From JBKJVQ01 sp046717125 (lineage in GTDB: Bacteria > Pseudomonadota > Alphaproteobacteria > Rhizobiales > Methyloligellaceae), in NCBI GenBank assembly GCA_046717125.1, contig JBKJVQ010000064.1, positions 1 through 17,785 of the forward strand: a DNA stretch of 17,785 nucleotides. The letters are read 5' to 3'. Below the pieces are notes generated by a model, which made no database searches, was not told the origin of the DNA, and saw nothing but the letters and a program-made list of their open reading frames with translations. The first letter of the stretch is position 1, and the number at the start of each line of letters is the position of its first letter. This document shows positions 7,810 through 14,056 of this stretch, one piece after another. Position numbers and translations under genes: made by a program.

Positions 7810-8403
7810 ATGATCCATCTGCCGCTCCATCTCGACCAAATCGCGCAGAAGGCGCTGCTCATCGATATCCGCGCCGTGATCCGCGCCGCCCCACTTTATA
7901 CGCCGCGCATGCCGAAGACGGGCAAGCCCATGTCTGTGCGCATGACGAATTGCGGCCCGCTCGGCTGGGTGACGGATCAAGAACGCGGCTATCGCTATCA
8001 GATGACCCACCCGGAAACCGGGGAGCGGTGGCCGGCGATGCCCGCGATGCTGCTCACGCTATGGCGCGATCTCGCCTGCTACCCGCATCCGCCCGAAGCC
8101 TGCCTCGTCAATTATTATGCAGGACCGGCGCGCATGGGCCTGCATCAGGACAAGGACGAGGAGGATTTCGACGCACCGGTCCTATCCGTGTCGCTGGGAG
8201 ATGCGGCGCTGTTCCGGATGGGCGGCACGTCGCGGCGGGATGCGACGCGATCCTTCGACTTGAAATCCGGCGACGTGATGCTGCTCGATGGCGAAGACCG
8301 GCTCGCCTTTCACGGCGTCGATAAGATCGTCGCGGGATCGAGCGATCTTCTGCCGGAGGGCGGCCGTATCAATCTCACTTTGCGGCGCGTGACGAAGGGT
8401 TGA
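7810..8403 (+). CDS. alkB: AlkB-type 2-oxoglutarate/Fe(II) dioxygenase
   Basis: AlkB enzymes oxidatively demethylate N1-methyladenine and N3-methylcytosine in nucleic acids. From ATG 7810 the protein has 197 residues. Iron ligands are H112 and D114 in GLHQDKDE and H168 in AFHGVDKI. The 2-oxoglutarate-binding arginines are in RINLTLRR (R186 and R192). The nucleotide-recognition lid holds the MPKTGKPMSVRMTNCGPLGW segment typical of true AlkB. I prefer 7810 over the in-frame ATG at 7765, because the latter lies inside the divergent methyltransferase gene and its added residues are not conserved-looking. TATAGA at 7798-7803 could be a -10 element, which would put transcription start at or near the ATG. 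The stop is 18 bp before tesB. Confidence 0.92.
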   Translation: MIHLPLHLDQIAQKALLIDIRAVIRAAPLYTPRMPKTGKPMSVRMTNCGPLGWVTDQERGYRYQMTHPETGERWPAMPAMLLTLWRDLACYPHPPEACLVNYYAGPARMGLHQDKDEEDFDAPVLSVSLGDAALFRMGGTSRRDATRSFDLKSGDVMLLDGEDRLAFHGVDKIVAGSSDLLPEGGRINLTLRRVTKG

Positions 8404-8421
8404 TACGGGAGCAGGGAAGCT

Positions 8422-9288
8422 ATGCCGAACGCTGTCGATACGCTCCTGTCCATTCTGGATCTCGAGCAGCTCGAAGAGAACCTGTTTCGCGGCATCAGTC
8501 CGCAGGATGGCTGGCAGCGTGTGTTCGGCGGGCAGGTGATCGGGCAGGCATTGACCGCTGCGCATCGAACCGTCGAAGGACGAAACGCTCATTCGATGCA
8601 CGCTTATTTCCTGAAAGCCGGCGATCCCGCCATTCCCATCGTCTACGAGGTCGACCGCATCCGCGACGGGAATTCGTTCTCGACGCGGCGCGTGGTCGCG
8701 ATCCAGCACGGCGAGGCGATATTCTCGCTCGCCGCCTCGTTCCAGACAGAAGAAGACGGTTTTGCGCATCAGGCCGAGATGCCGGCCGCGCCGCCGCCCG
8801 AGGCGTCAAGCCCCGAAGGCGAGTGGGTCGAGCGCCTCCTGCCGCGCCTTCCCGAACCGATGCGCGCTTATTGGCGCGGAGAGCGTCCGATCGAGATGCG
8901 TCCCGTCGATCTTTCCCGCTATCTCACCCCTGAGCCGCGCGACCCGCGCCAGATGGTCTGGATGCGGGCGAGCGCGCCTCTCCCGGACGACCCGGCGCTG
9001 CATCAATGCGTACTCGCTTACGCCTCCGATTTCACCCTGCTGGACACGGCGCTGATCGCCCATGGCCGGGTCCTATTCGACCCGGCGCTGATGCTGGCGA
9101 GCCTCGATCATGCGCTGTGGTGGCACCGCGCGTTCCGCGCGGACGAATGGCTGCTTTATGTCCAGGACAGCCCCGCCGCTTCGGGAGGACGCGGCTTCTG
9201 CCGGGGCTCCATCTTCACCCGCGAAGGGGCATTGGTCGCTTCGGTTGCGCAAGAGGGCCTGATCCGCCAGAGGCGAACCGCCCAATAA
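8422..9288 (+). CDS. tesB: Acyl-CoA thioesterase II (TesB)
   Basis: TesB hydrolyses medium- and long-chain acyl-CoA to free fatty acid and CoA. The 288-residue, double hot-dog protein matches E. coli TesB in length. Visible signatures are LFRG near 21-24, VFGGQV-x-GQAL near 34-44, RDGNSFSTRRV near 81-91 and QVFG-type spacing throughout. The catalytic triad positions are D203 (YASDF), S228 (LASLDHALWWHR) and Q277 (AQEGL). The middle residue is Thr in E. coli; Ser keeps the hydroxyl. AGGGAA precedes the ATG. It follows alkB by 18 bp, so the two are probably co-transcribed. The nitrogen-regulation genes start after it from their own promoter. Confidence 0.94.
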   Translation: MPNAVDTLLSILDLEQLEENLFRGISPQDGWQRVFGGQVIGQALTAAHRTVEGRNAHSMHAYFLKAGDPAIPIVYEVDRIRDGNSFSTRRVVAIQHGEAIFSLAASFQTEEDGFAHQAEMPAAPPPEASSPEGEWVERLLPRLPEPMRAYWRGERPIEMRPVDLSRYLTPEPRDPRQMVWMRASAPLPDDPALHQCVLAYASDFTLLDTALIAHGRVLFDPALMLASLDHALWWHRAFRADEWLLYVQDSPAASGGRGFCRGSIFTREGALVASVAQEGLIRQRRTAQ

Positions 9289-9292
9289 ATCA

Positions 9293-9310
9293 GCACTTTT
9301 GCAAAACTGC
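9293..9310. promoter_or_regulatory. Near-perfect 18-bp dyad, candidate enhancer site upstream of glnK
   Basis: GCAC-TTTTGCAAAA-CTGC reads as an 18-bp palindrome with a single mismatched pair; the inner ten bases are perfect. Its centre is about 136 bp upstream of the predicted sigma-54 transcription start, a usual distance for an activator such as NtrC. The classical enteric NtrC site is GCAC-N7-GTGC, so spacing and right half differ. The assignment is tentative. Confidence 0.35.
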
Positions 9311-9411
9311 CTATCGGTTGGGCGCGCCCGCCCGCAGATCGCCCGCTCCGCTTCGCGGTGTCCAGCCGCAAGCCTAGCAAATCCCTTCGATTTCCCGGTT
9401 CTCACCGCTGC

Positions 9412-9426
9412 TGGCACGGCGCTTGA
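9412..9426 (+). promoter_or_regulatory. Sigma-54 (-24/-12) promoter of glnK-amtB
   Basis: TGGCACGGCGCTTGA matches the sigma-54 consensus TGGCACG-N4-TTGC except that the final C is A. The GG at 9413-9414 and the GA at 9425-9426 are exactly 12 bp apart, giving a predicted start near 9438 and a leader of about 46 bases before glnK. Sigma-54 control with an NtrC-type activator is the known mode for glnK-amtB in many proteobacteria. Confidence 0.85.
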
Positions 9427-9483
9427 TAACGAGTCGGCGGAAAGCCGCGCCCCACACCGGGGAAGGGACAGGAGGGAGACAAC

Positions 9484-9822
9484 ATGAAGCTGGTGATGGC
9501 GATCATCAAGCCATTCAAGCTCGACGAGGTGCGCCAGGCGCTCACCGAACTCGGGCTGCAGGGCATGACGGTGACCGAGGTCAAGGGCTATGGCCGCCAG
9601 AAGGGTCATACCGAGATTTATCGCGGCGCAGAATACGCCGTGAGCTTTCTGCCGAAGATCAAGATCGAGGTCGTAGTGCCGACGAAGCTCGTCGACAAGG
9701 CGATCGACGCGATCGTCGCCGCGGCCAAGACCGGCCAGATCGGCGACGGCAAGATCTTCGTGACGCCGGTCGAGCAGACGGTGCGCATCCGCACCGGCGA
9801 GACCGACGAAGCCGCATTGTGA
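9484..9822 (+). CDS. glnK: PII signal-transduction protein GlnK
   Basis: A standard 112-residue PII protein. It integrates 2-oxoglutarate, ATP/ADP and, through uridylylation, glutamine status, and blocks the ammonium channel when nitrogen is ample. The T-loop holds Y51 (GAEYAVSFLPK), the uridylylation site. The KGYGRQKGHTEIYRGAEY signature precedes it, and the C-terminal signature GQIGDGKIFV lies near 84-93. The N-terminal MKLVMAIIKPFKL is typical. It is called GlnK rather than GlnB because it directly precedes amtB and follows a sigma-54 promoter. AGGAGG lies 8 bases before the ATG. Its TGA overlaps a possible amtB start by one base, so the two are translationally linked. Confidence 0.97.
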   Translation: MKLVMAIIKPFKLDEVRQALTELGLQGMTVTEVKGYGRQKGHTEIYRGAEYAVSFLPKIKIEVVVPTKLVDKAIDAIVAAAKTGQIGDGKIFVTPVEQTVRIRTGETDEAAL

Positions 9823-9836
9823 TGGGGGTTCCTGAA

Positions 9837-11195
9837 ATGAAGTTTTCGATTTCGACCATGATGGCGAGCGGCGCTGCGCTCGGGCTCGCGGCGCTTGCCC
9901 TGATCGATCCCGCCCTCGCCCAGGACGCCGCCCCCGCCGCCGAGGCGGCGGAAGCGGCAGCGCCAGCGGCACCCGCCTTCGACACCGGCGACACGGCCTG
10001 GATGCTCACCTCGACCGCGCTCGTTCTGATGATGACCATCCCCGGTCTCGCGCTCTTCTATGGCGGCATGGTTCGCAAGAAGAACGTGCTGACAATGGTC
10101 ATGCAGGTGTTCGCCATCTGCTGCCTCGTGACCATTCTCTGGATGGTCGCGGGCTACAGCCTCGTCTTCTCCGACGGCGGCGCGATGCAGCCCTATATTG
10201 GCGGCCTGTCCAACGCCTTCCTGGGCGCGATCACCAAGGATTCCGCCAACGCGCTCGCCCCGACCATCCCCGAAACCGTGTTCATGACGTTCCAGATGAC
10301 GTTCGCGATCATTACCCCGGCACTGATCGTGGGCGCGTTCGCCGACCGTATGAAGTTCTCCGCCTTGCTCGTGTTCATGTCGCTGTGGCTGCTTCTGGTC
10401 TACTGCCCGGTCGCGCATTGGGTGTGGGGCGGCGGCTTCCTCGGAACGGCCGGCGTGCTCGACTTCGCCGGCGGCACCGTTGTTCACATCAATGCCGGCG
10501 TCGCCGGCCTCGTGGTCGCGCTCGCGCTCGGCCGCAGGACCGGTTACGGACAGGAAAACATGGCGCCGCACAATCTCGTGCTGAGCGTCGCCGGCGCATC
10601 GCTCCTCTGGGTCGGCTGGTTCGGCTTCAATGCGGGCTCGGCGGTGGCAGCCAATGCGCTCGCCGGCGTCGCCATGGCCGTGACCCAGATCGCAACCGCG
10701 GTCGCCGCCATGGCATGGATGTTCGCCGAATGGATCGTGTACAAGAAGCCGTCCATCCTCGGCATCATCTCCGGCGCGGTCGCAGGCCTCGTCGCGATCA
10801 CACCCGCCGCCGGCTTCGTCGACCCGATGGGCGCGCTCTGGATCGGTCTTGCGGCCGGCGTCATCTGCTTCATCTTCTCGACCAGCGTGAAGCGGTCGAT
10901 GGGCTATGACGACAGTCTCGACGTGTTCGGCGTGCACGCCATCGGAGGCATCACCGGCGCGCTGCTGACCGGCGTCTTCGCAGCCGAAGCGATCAACGGC
11001 AAGACGGGACTGCTCGAAGGCAATGCCCAGCAGTTCGTGTTGCAGTGCTATGGCGTCGGCGTAACGATCGTCTACACGGCGATCGTGACCTTCATCCTGG
11101 TCAAGATCGTCGACGTCATTCTCGGCGCACGGGTCGAGAAGGCGGCTGAGGTCGAGGGCCTCGACATCAATCTGCACGGCGAGGTCGTGCAGTAA
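9837..11195 (+). CDS. amtB: Ammonium transporter AmtB (with signal peptide)
   Basis: Trimeric inner-membrane ammonium channel partnered with GlnK. From ATG 9837 it has 452 residues. A signal peptide (about 1-28, ending PALA before QDAAP) is followed by a 20-residue Ala/Pro/Glu-rich stretch and 11 hydrophobic helices. By alignment to E. coli AmtB, the key residues are present: gate Phe F152 and F264, W197, S268, D209, and the pore twin histidines H217 (GGTVVHINAG) and H367 (FGVHAIGG). The C-terminal tail EGLDINLHGE is the GlnK-interacting region. An ATG at 9822 overlapping the glnK stop is an alternative start; a G-run at 9824-9828 is suitably placed as ribosome site for 9837. A strong terminator follows at 11282. 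Confidence 0.96.
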   Translation: MKFSISTMMASGAALGLAALALIDPALAQDAAPAAEAAEAAAPAAPAFDTGDTAWMLTSTALVLMMTIPGLALFYGGMVRKKNVLTMVMQVFAICCLVTILWMVAGYSLVFSDGGAMQPYIGGLSNAFLGAITKDSANALAPTIPETVFMTFQMTFAIITPALIVGAFADRMKFSALLVFMSLWLLLVYCPVAHWVWGGGFLGTAGVLDFAGGTVVHINAGVAGLVVALALGRRTGYGQENMAPHNLVLSVAGASLLWVGWFGFNAGSAVAANALAGVAMAVTQIATAVAAMAWMFAEWIVYKKPSILGIISGAVAGLVAITPAAGFVDPMGALWIGLAAGVICFIFSTSVKRSMGYDDSLDVFGVHAIGGITGALLTGVFAAEAINGKTGLLEGNAQQFVLQCYGVGVTIVYTAIVTFILVKIVDVILGARVEKAAEVEGLDINLHGEVVQ

Positions 11196-11281
11196 CGAGC
11201 GACAAGCATCGAGGCGCGGCCGCTGCGATCCGGCTGTGCCTCCTTCGGCGAAGCAAGCGCCTTCTTCCCTTGCGACGCACG

Positions 11282-11317
11282 GGCCCCGGTCTCCTCCCAA
11301 GACCGGGGCCTTTTTTT
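11282..11317 (+). terminator. Intrinsic terminator after amtB
   Basis: An 11-bp perfect stem (11282-11292 with 11300-11310, GGCCCCGGTCT and its complement) with a 7-base loop is followed at once by seven T residues (11311-11317). It ends the glnK-amtB unit about 87 bases past the amtB stop and isolates it from the second transporter gene. Confidence 0.95.
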
Positions 11318-11366
11318 GCACAAATCCTGAGCCAAAGGCCCGGCTATTTTGCCACAATATCAGGCA

Positions 11367-11382
11367 GCACGGCGTTCTGTGC
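11367..11382. promoter_or_regulatory. Candidate NtrC-like dyad upstream of the second amt gene
   Basis: GCAC-N8-GTGC, with the arms extending to 7 of 8 matching positions (GGCAGCAC against GTGCCGCC), is centred about 101 bp upstream of the predicted sigma-54 start. The enteric NtrC site is GCAC-N7-GTGC, so spacing is one base longer. Apart from this dyad, the terminator at 11282, the sigma-54 promoter and a ribosome site, the 332-bp gap 11196-11527 shows nothing else I can support. Confidence 0.4.
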
Positions 11383-11449
11383 CGCCGCCGCGCCTCATCG
11401 ATCCCCGGACAGCAGCGGCCTACGTAAGGATTTCAATCTGGTCCGGTCT

Positions 11450-11464
11450 TGGCACGGCTCTTGA
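11450..11464 (+). promoter_or_regulatory. Sigma-54 (-24/-12) promoter of the second ammonium transporter
   Basis: TGGCACGGCTCTTGA differs from the glnK promoter at one spacer base only and again has A in place of the final consensus C. The GG at 11451-11452 and GA at 11463-11464 are 12 bp apart; predicted start is near 11476. This makes the coding start at 11528 necessary, since an earlier in-frame ATG at 11465 would lie upstream of the transcript start. Confidence 0.85.
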
Positions 11465-11527
11465 GTGCCATGGCGCAAATTTGGGCGAACGCCGCCGAAG
11501 AGCCGGCGGAACGGGAGGGCGCAGGGC

Positions 11528-12751
11528 ATGGATACGGGCGTACCGGGCGGCGACGTATTTTTCATCCTTCTCGGCGCGATCCTCGTCTTCGCCATGCATG
11601 GCGGCTTCGCTTTTCTTGAAGTCGGCACCGTCAGACGCAAAAGCCAGGTCAACGCGCTGGTGAAGATCCTCGTCGATTTCGCCCTTTCGACGATCGCCTA
11701 TTTTTTCTTCGGCTACACGATTGCCTATGGCATCACTTTCTTCCAGCCGGCCAATGCGCTGGCCGGCGGCGCGGAAGGCTTTGCGCCGAACGGCTACACG
11801 CTGGTGAAGTTCTTCTTCCTGACGACCTTCGCCGCAGCGATCCCAGCAATCGTCTCGGGCGGCATCGCTGAGCGCGCGAAGTTCTGGCCGCAATGCGCCG
11901 CGACCTTTCTGGTGGTCGCGCTGGTCTATCCCTTCTTCGAGGGCATGGTCTGGAATGCCAATTACGGCATCCAGCCTTGGCTGGAAGCGCAGTTCGGCGC
12001 GACCTTCCACGATTTTGCGGGCTCGATCGTCGTCCATGCGGTCGGCGGCTGGATCGGGCTCGCCGCCGTCCTAATGCTCGGCGCACGCCGCGGCCGCTAC
12101 GACGAGCGCGGCAGGGGCATGGGCATCCCGCCCTCGTCGATCCCGTGGCTCGCGCTCGGATCCTGGCTGCTCTGCATCGGCTGGTTCGGCTTCAACGTCA
12201 TGAGCGCGGGCAAGCTGGCCGACATCTCGGGACTCGTCGCGCTGAACTCCCTGATGGCGATGTGCGGCGGCATCCTCGCCGCGCTGTTCGTCGGCAAGAA
12301 CGATCCGGGCTTTGTGCATAACGGCGCGCTCGCAGGGCTGGTCGCGGTCTGCGCCGGCTCCGACGTGATGCATCCGATCGGGGCGCTCGTCACGGGTATC
12401 GTGGCAGGCGCTCTATTCGTGACGATGTTCCAGATCATGCAGAACCGATGGAAGATCGACGATGTGCTGGGCGTCTGGCCGCTGCACGGTTTGTGCGGCC
12501 TCTGGGGCGGCATCGCCTGCGGCATTTTCGGACTGGAAGCGCTGTGGGGTAAAGGCGGCGTGTCGTTCGGCGCGCAGCTCTTCGGCAGCTTCGCCGGGGC
12601 GGCTTACGCCCTCGTTGCAGGACTAATTGTCTACGGCCTGCTGAAAGCAAGCGTCGGCATCCGCATGACGCCGGAGGACGAGCAGCGCGGCGCGGATCTT
12701 TCGATCCACGCGATCTCCGCCAATCCGGAGTCCGATTTGACGGCGGCTTGA
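11528..12751 (+). CDS. Second, divergent Amt-family ammonium transporter
   Basis: A 407-residue Amt channel with 11 predicted helices and, unlike its neighbour, no signal peptide. The start at 11528 is supported by GGGAGGG 8 bases upstream and by the sigma-54 promoter just before it. By eye alignment, conduction residues are kept: gate Phe F97 and F222, W142, S226, D162 in FHDFAGS, and twin histidines H170 (SIVVHAVGG) and H320 (WPLHGLCG). The loop between helices 4 and 5 is about 8 residues longer than in AmtB (20 rather than 12 residues between the Trp and Asp). The tail keeps a G-x-R...EDEQRGADLSIH motif like the PII-contact tail, then adds about 12 residues. No PII gene is attached. It may use the GlnK encoded upstream; transport versus sensing cannot be told. 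Confidence 0.92.
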   Translation: MDTGVPGGDVFFILLGAILVFAMHGGFAFLEVGTVRRKSQVNALVKILVDFALSTIAYFFFGYTIAYGITFFQPANALAGGAEGFAPNGYTLVKFFFLTTFAAAIPAIVSGGIAERAKFWPQCAATFLVVALVYPFFEGMVWNANYGIQPWLEAQFGATFHDFAGSIVVHAVGGWIGLAAVLMLGARRGRYDERGRGMGIPPSSIPWLALGSWLLCIGWFGFNVMSAGKLADISGLVALNSLMAMCGGILAALFVGKNDPGFVHNGALAGLVAVCAGSDVMHPIGALVTGIVAGALFVTMFQIMQNRWKIDDVLGVWPLHGLCGLWGGIACGIFGLEALWGKGGVSFGAQLFGSFAGAAYALVAGLIVYGLLKASVGIRMTPEDEQRGADLSIHAISANPESDLTAA

Positions 12752-12756
12752 TTTGC

Positions 12757-12832
12757 CGTATTGCGACCCCGGCCTTGAGCCGGGGGAAGCAATCCAGTCT
12801 CCTCCGGCTGGACTTCGCGCTTCGCAATGACG
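12757..12832. repeat. REP-like cloverleaf palindrome (GTCATTGCGA type)
   Basis: The gap between the second amt gene and the aminotransferase is almost entirely one folded element. The outer stem is ATTGCGA (12760-12766) with TCGCAAT (12822-12828). Hairpin one is CCCCGGC (12767-12773) with GCCGGGG (12779-12785). Hairpin two is GAAG plus TCCAG (12786-12797) with CTGGA plus CTTC (12808-12816). Read on the minus strand it begins GTCATTGCGAAGCG and contains CTGGATTGCTTC, wording I recognise from dispersed intergenic palindromes of alphaproteobacteria. Copy number cannot be seen from a single window. Confidence 0.75.
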
Positions 12833-12840
12833 GATTCCGC

Positions 12841-14034
12841 ATGACACGCTCGGCACTCGACCGCCTGATCGCTTCGCCCTTCGCCCGGCTGGCGCGGCTG
12901 CTGGATGGCATCGCGCCGGGAATGGAGCCAATCGATCTGTCGCTCGGCGAGCCGCGCCATGGCGTACCGGATTTCGTCGCGCCGATTCTGGCCGAGCATA
13001 CAGCGCAGTTCGGGCGTTATCCGCCGATCCGGGGCACCGATCCCTTGCGGCGCGCGATCGCCGGTTGGATCGGTCGCAGGTATCCTTCCCTCAAAGGCCA
13101 AATCGATCCTGACAGGCAAATCCTCCCGCTCAACGGCTCGCGCGAGGGCCTGTTCTCGAGCATTTTCCCGGCGATGGCGCGGAAAGAGGTGGCGCGTCCG
13201 GCCGTCCTGATCCCCAATCCGTTCTACCAGGCCTATATTGCGGCCACAGTCGCCGCCGGGGCGGAGCCCGTCTTCCTGCTCGCAACACGCCAAACCGGCT
13301 TCCTACCCGATCTCAACGCGCTGGACCCCGCTCTGCTCGACCGCAGCATCGCGATCTATCTCTGTTCGCCGTCGAACCCCGAAGGCGCGGTCGCTGACGC
13401 AGCGTACTGGCGCAGGCTGATCGGCCTCGCCCGCGCCCACGACGTGATGGTGTTCGCGGACGAATGCTATTCGGAGATTTACGCCGCCGCCCCGCCGCCG
13501 GGCGCGCTCGAAGCCGCCCACGCTCTGGACGGGACGTTCCGCAACGTGCTCGCCTTCAACTCGTTGTCAAAACGTTCGAGCCTGCCCGGTCTGCGCTCCG
13601 GCTTCGTCGCCGGCGACGAAAATTTCATCGCCGCGTTCCAGCGCTTCCGCAATGTCGCCTGCCCGCAGACTCCCCTGCCCGTGCAGGCGGTGGCCGCCCA
13701 TGCCTGGGGCGAAGAGGCGCATGTGGCCGCCAACCGGGCGCTTTATTCTGAGAAATTCGCCATCGCCGATGAGGTGTTGGGCCACCGTTTCGGCCATCGG
13801 CGGCCGGAGGGCGGCTTCTTTCTCTGGCTCGATTTCGGCGGATTTGGCAGCGGCGAAGCTGCCGTGAAAACGCTTTGGCAACATTGCGGCGTCAAACTGC
13901 TGCCCGGCGCGTATCTCGCGCAGGATCAGGCGGACGGGGTCAATCCGGGACAGGCCTACGCGCGCCTTGCGCTGGTGGCCCCGCCCGAGGAAACCCGCGT
14001 CGCGCTCGCACGTCTCGTCGAGACGCTGCGATGA
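12841..14034 (+). CDS. dapC: Class I/II PLP aminotransferase, probable N-succinyldiaminopimelate aminotransferase (DapC-like)
   Basis: A 397-residue fold-type I PLP enzyme. The Schiff-base lysine is K244 in SLSKRSSLPGLRSGF, with N179 in SPSNPEG and D207/Y210 in ADECYSEIY binding the cofactor. GRYPPIRGTDPLRRAI, NGSREGLF and PNPFYQAY match the proteobacterial DapC group, which makes N-succinyl-diaminopimelate for lysine and peptidoglycan synthesis, but related aminotransferases share these motifs. I chose ATG 12841 because residues encoded from the earlier in-frame ATG (12748) would be translated from the REP-like repeat. The ribosome site is weak, and the repeat ends about 10 bases before the start. 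ftsK follows after 22 bp on the same strand. Confidence 0.85.
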   Translation: MTRSALDRLIASPFARLARLLDGIAPGMEPIDLSLGEPRHGVPDFVAPILAEHTAQFGRYPPIRGTDPLRRAIAGWIGRRYPSLKGQIDPDRQILPLNGSREGLFSSIFPAMARKEVARPAVLIPNPFYQAYIAATVAAGAEPVFLLATRQTGFLPDLNALDPALLDRSIAIYLCSPSNPEGAVADAAYWRRLIGLARAHDVMVFADECYSEIYAAAPPPGALEAAHALDGTFRNVLAFNSLSKRSSLPGLRSGFVAGDENFIAAFQRFRNVACPQTPLPVQAVAAHAWGEEAHVAANRALYSEKFAIADEVLGHRFGHRRPEGGFFLWLDFGGFGSGEAAVKTLWQHCGVKLLPGAYLAQDQADGVNPGQAYARLALVAPPEETRVALARLVETLR

Positions 14035-14056
14035 CGGGCAATGGAGTGTGCGTATC

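Noticed and set aside
9460..9467. GGGAAGGG match to the E. coli KOPS motif in the glnK leader
   Set aside because: A single octamer in a G-rich leader next to the ribosome site; one match says nothing about chromosome polarity, and the species' KOPS is unknown.
9618..11357. 579-codon minus-strand open frame across glnK, amtB and the amtB terminator
   Set aside because: It mirrors two securely identified genes, is rich in His/Asp/Glu/Arg as expected from reading GC-rich coding DNA backward, and runs through a strong terminator.
11465..11527. Upstream in-frame start for the second ammonium transporter
   Set aside because: It lies directly after the -12 box, upstream of the predicted transcription start, and the encoded residues (Arg/Pro-rich) do not fit an Amt N-terminus.
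12767..12785. CCCCGGC/GCCGGGG hairpin as an intrinsic terminator of the second amt gene
   Set aside because: No T-run follows on either strand, and the hairpin is an internal arm of the larger palindromic repeat.
12748..12840. Upstream in-frame start for the aminotransferase
   Set aside because: The added 31 residues would be encoded by the REP-like palindrome and overlap the amt stop; the enzyme's own N-terminus begins after it.
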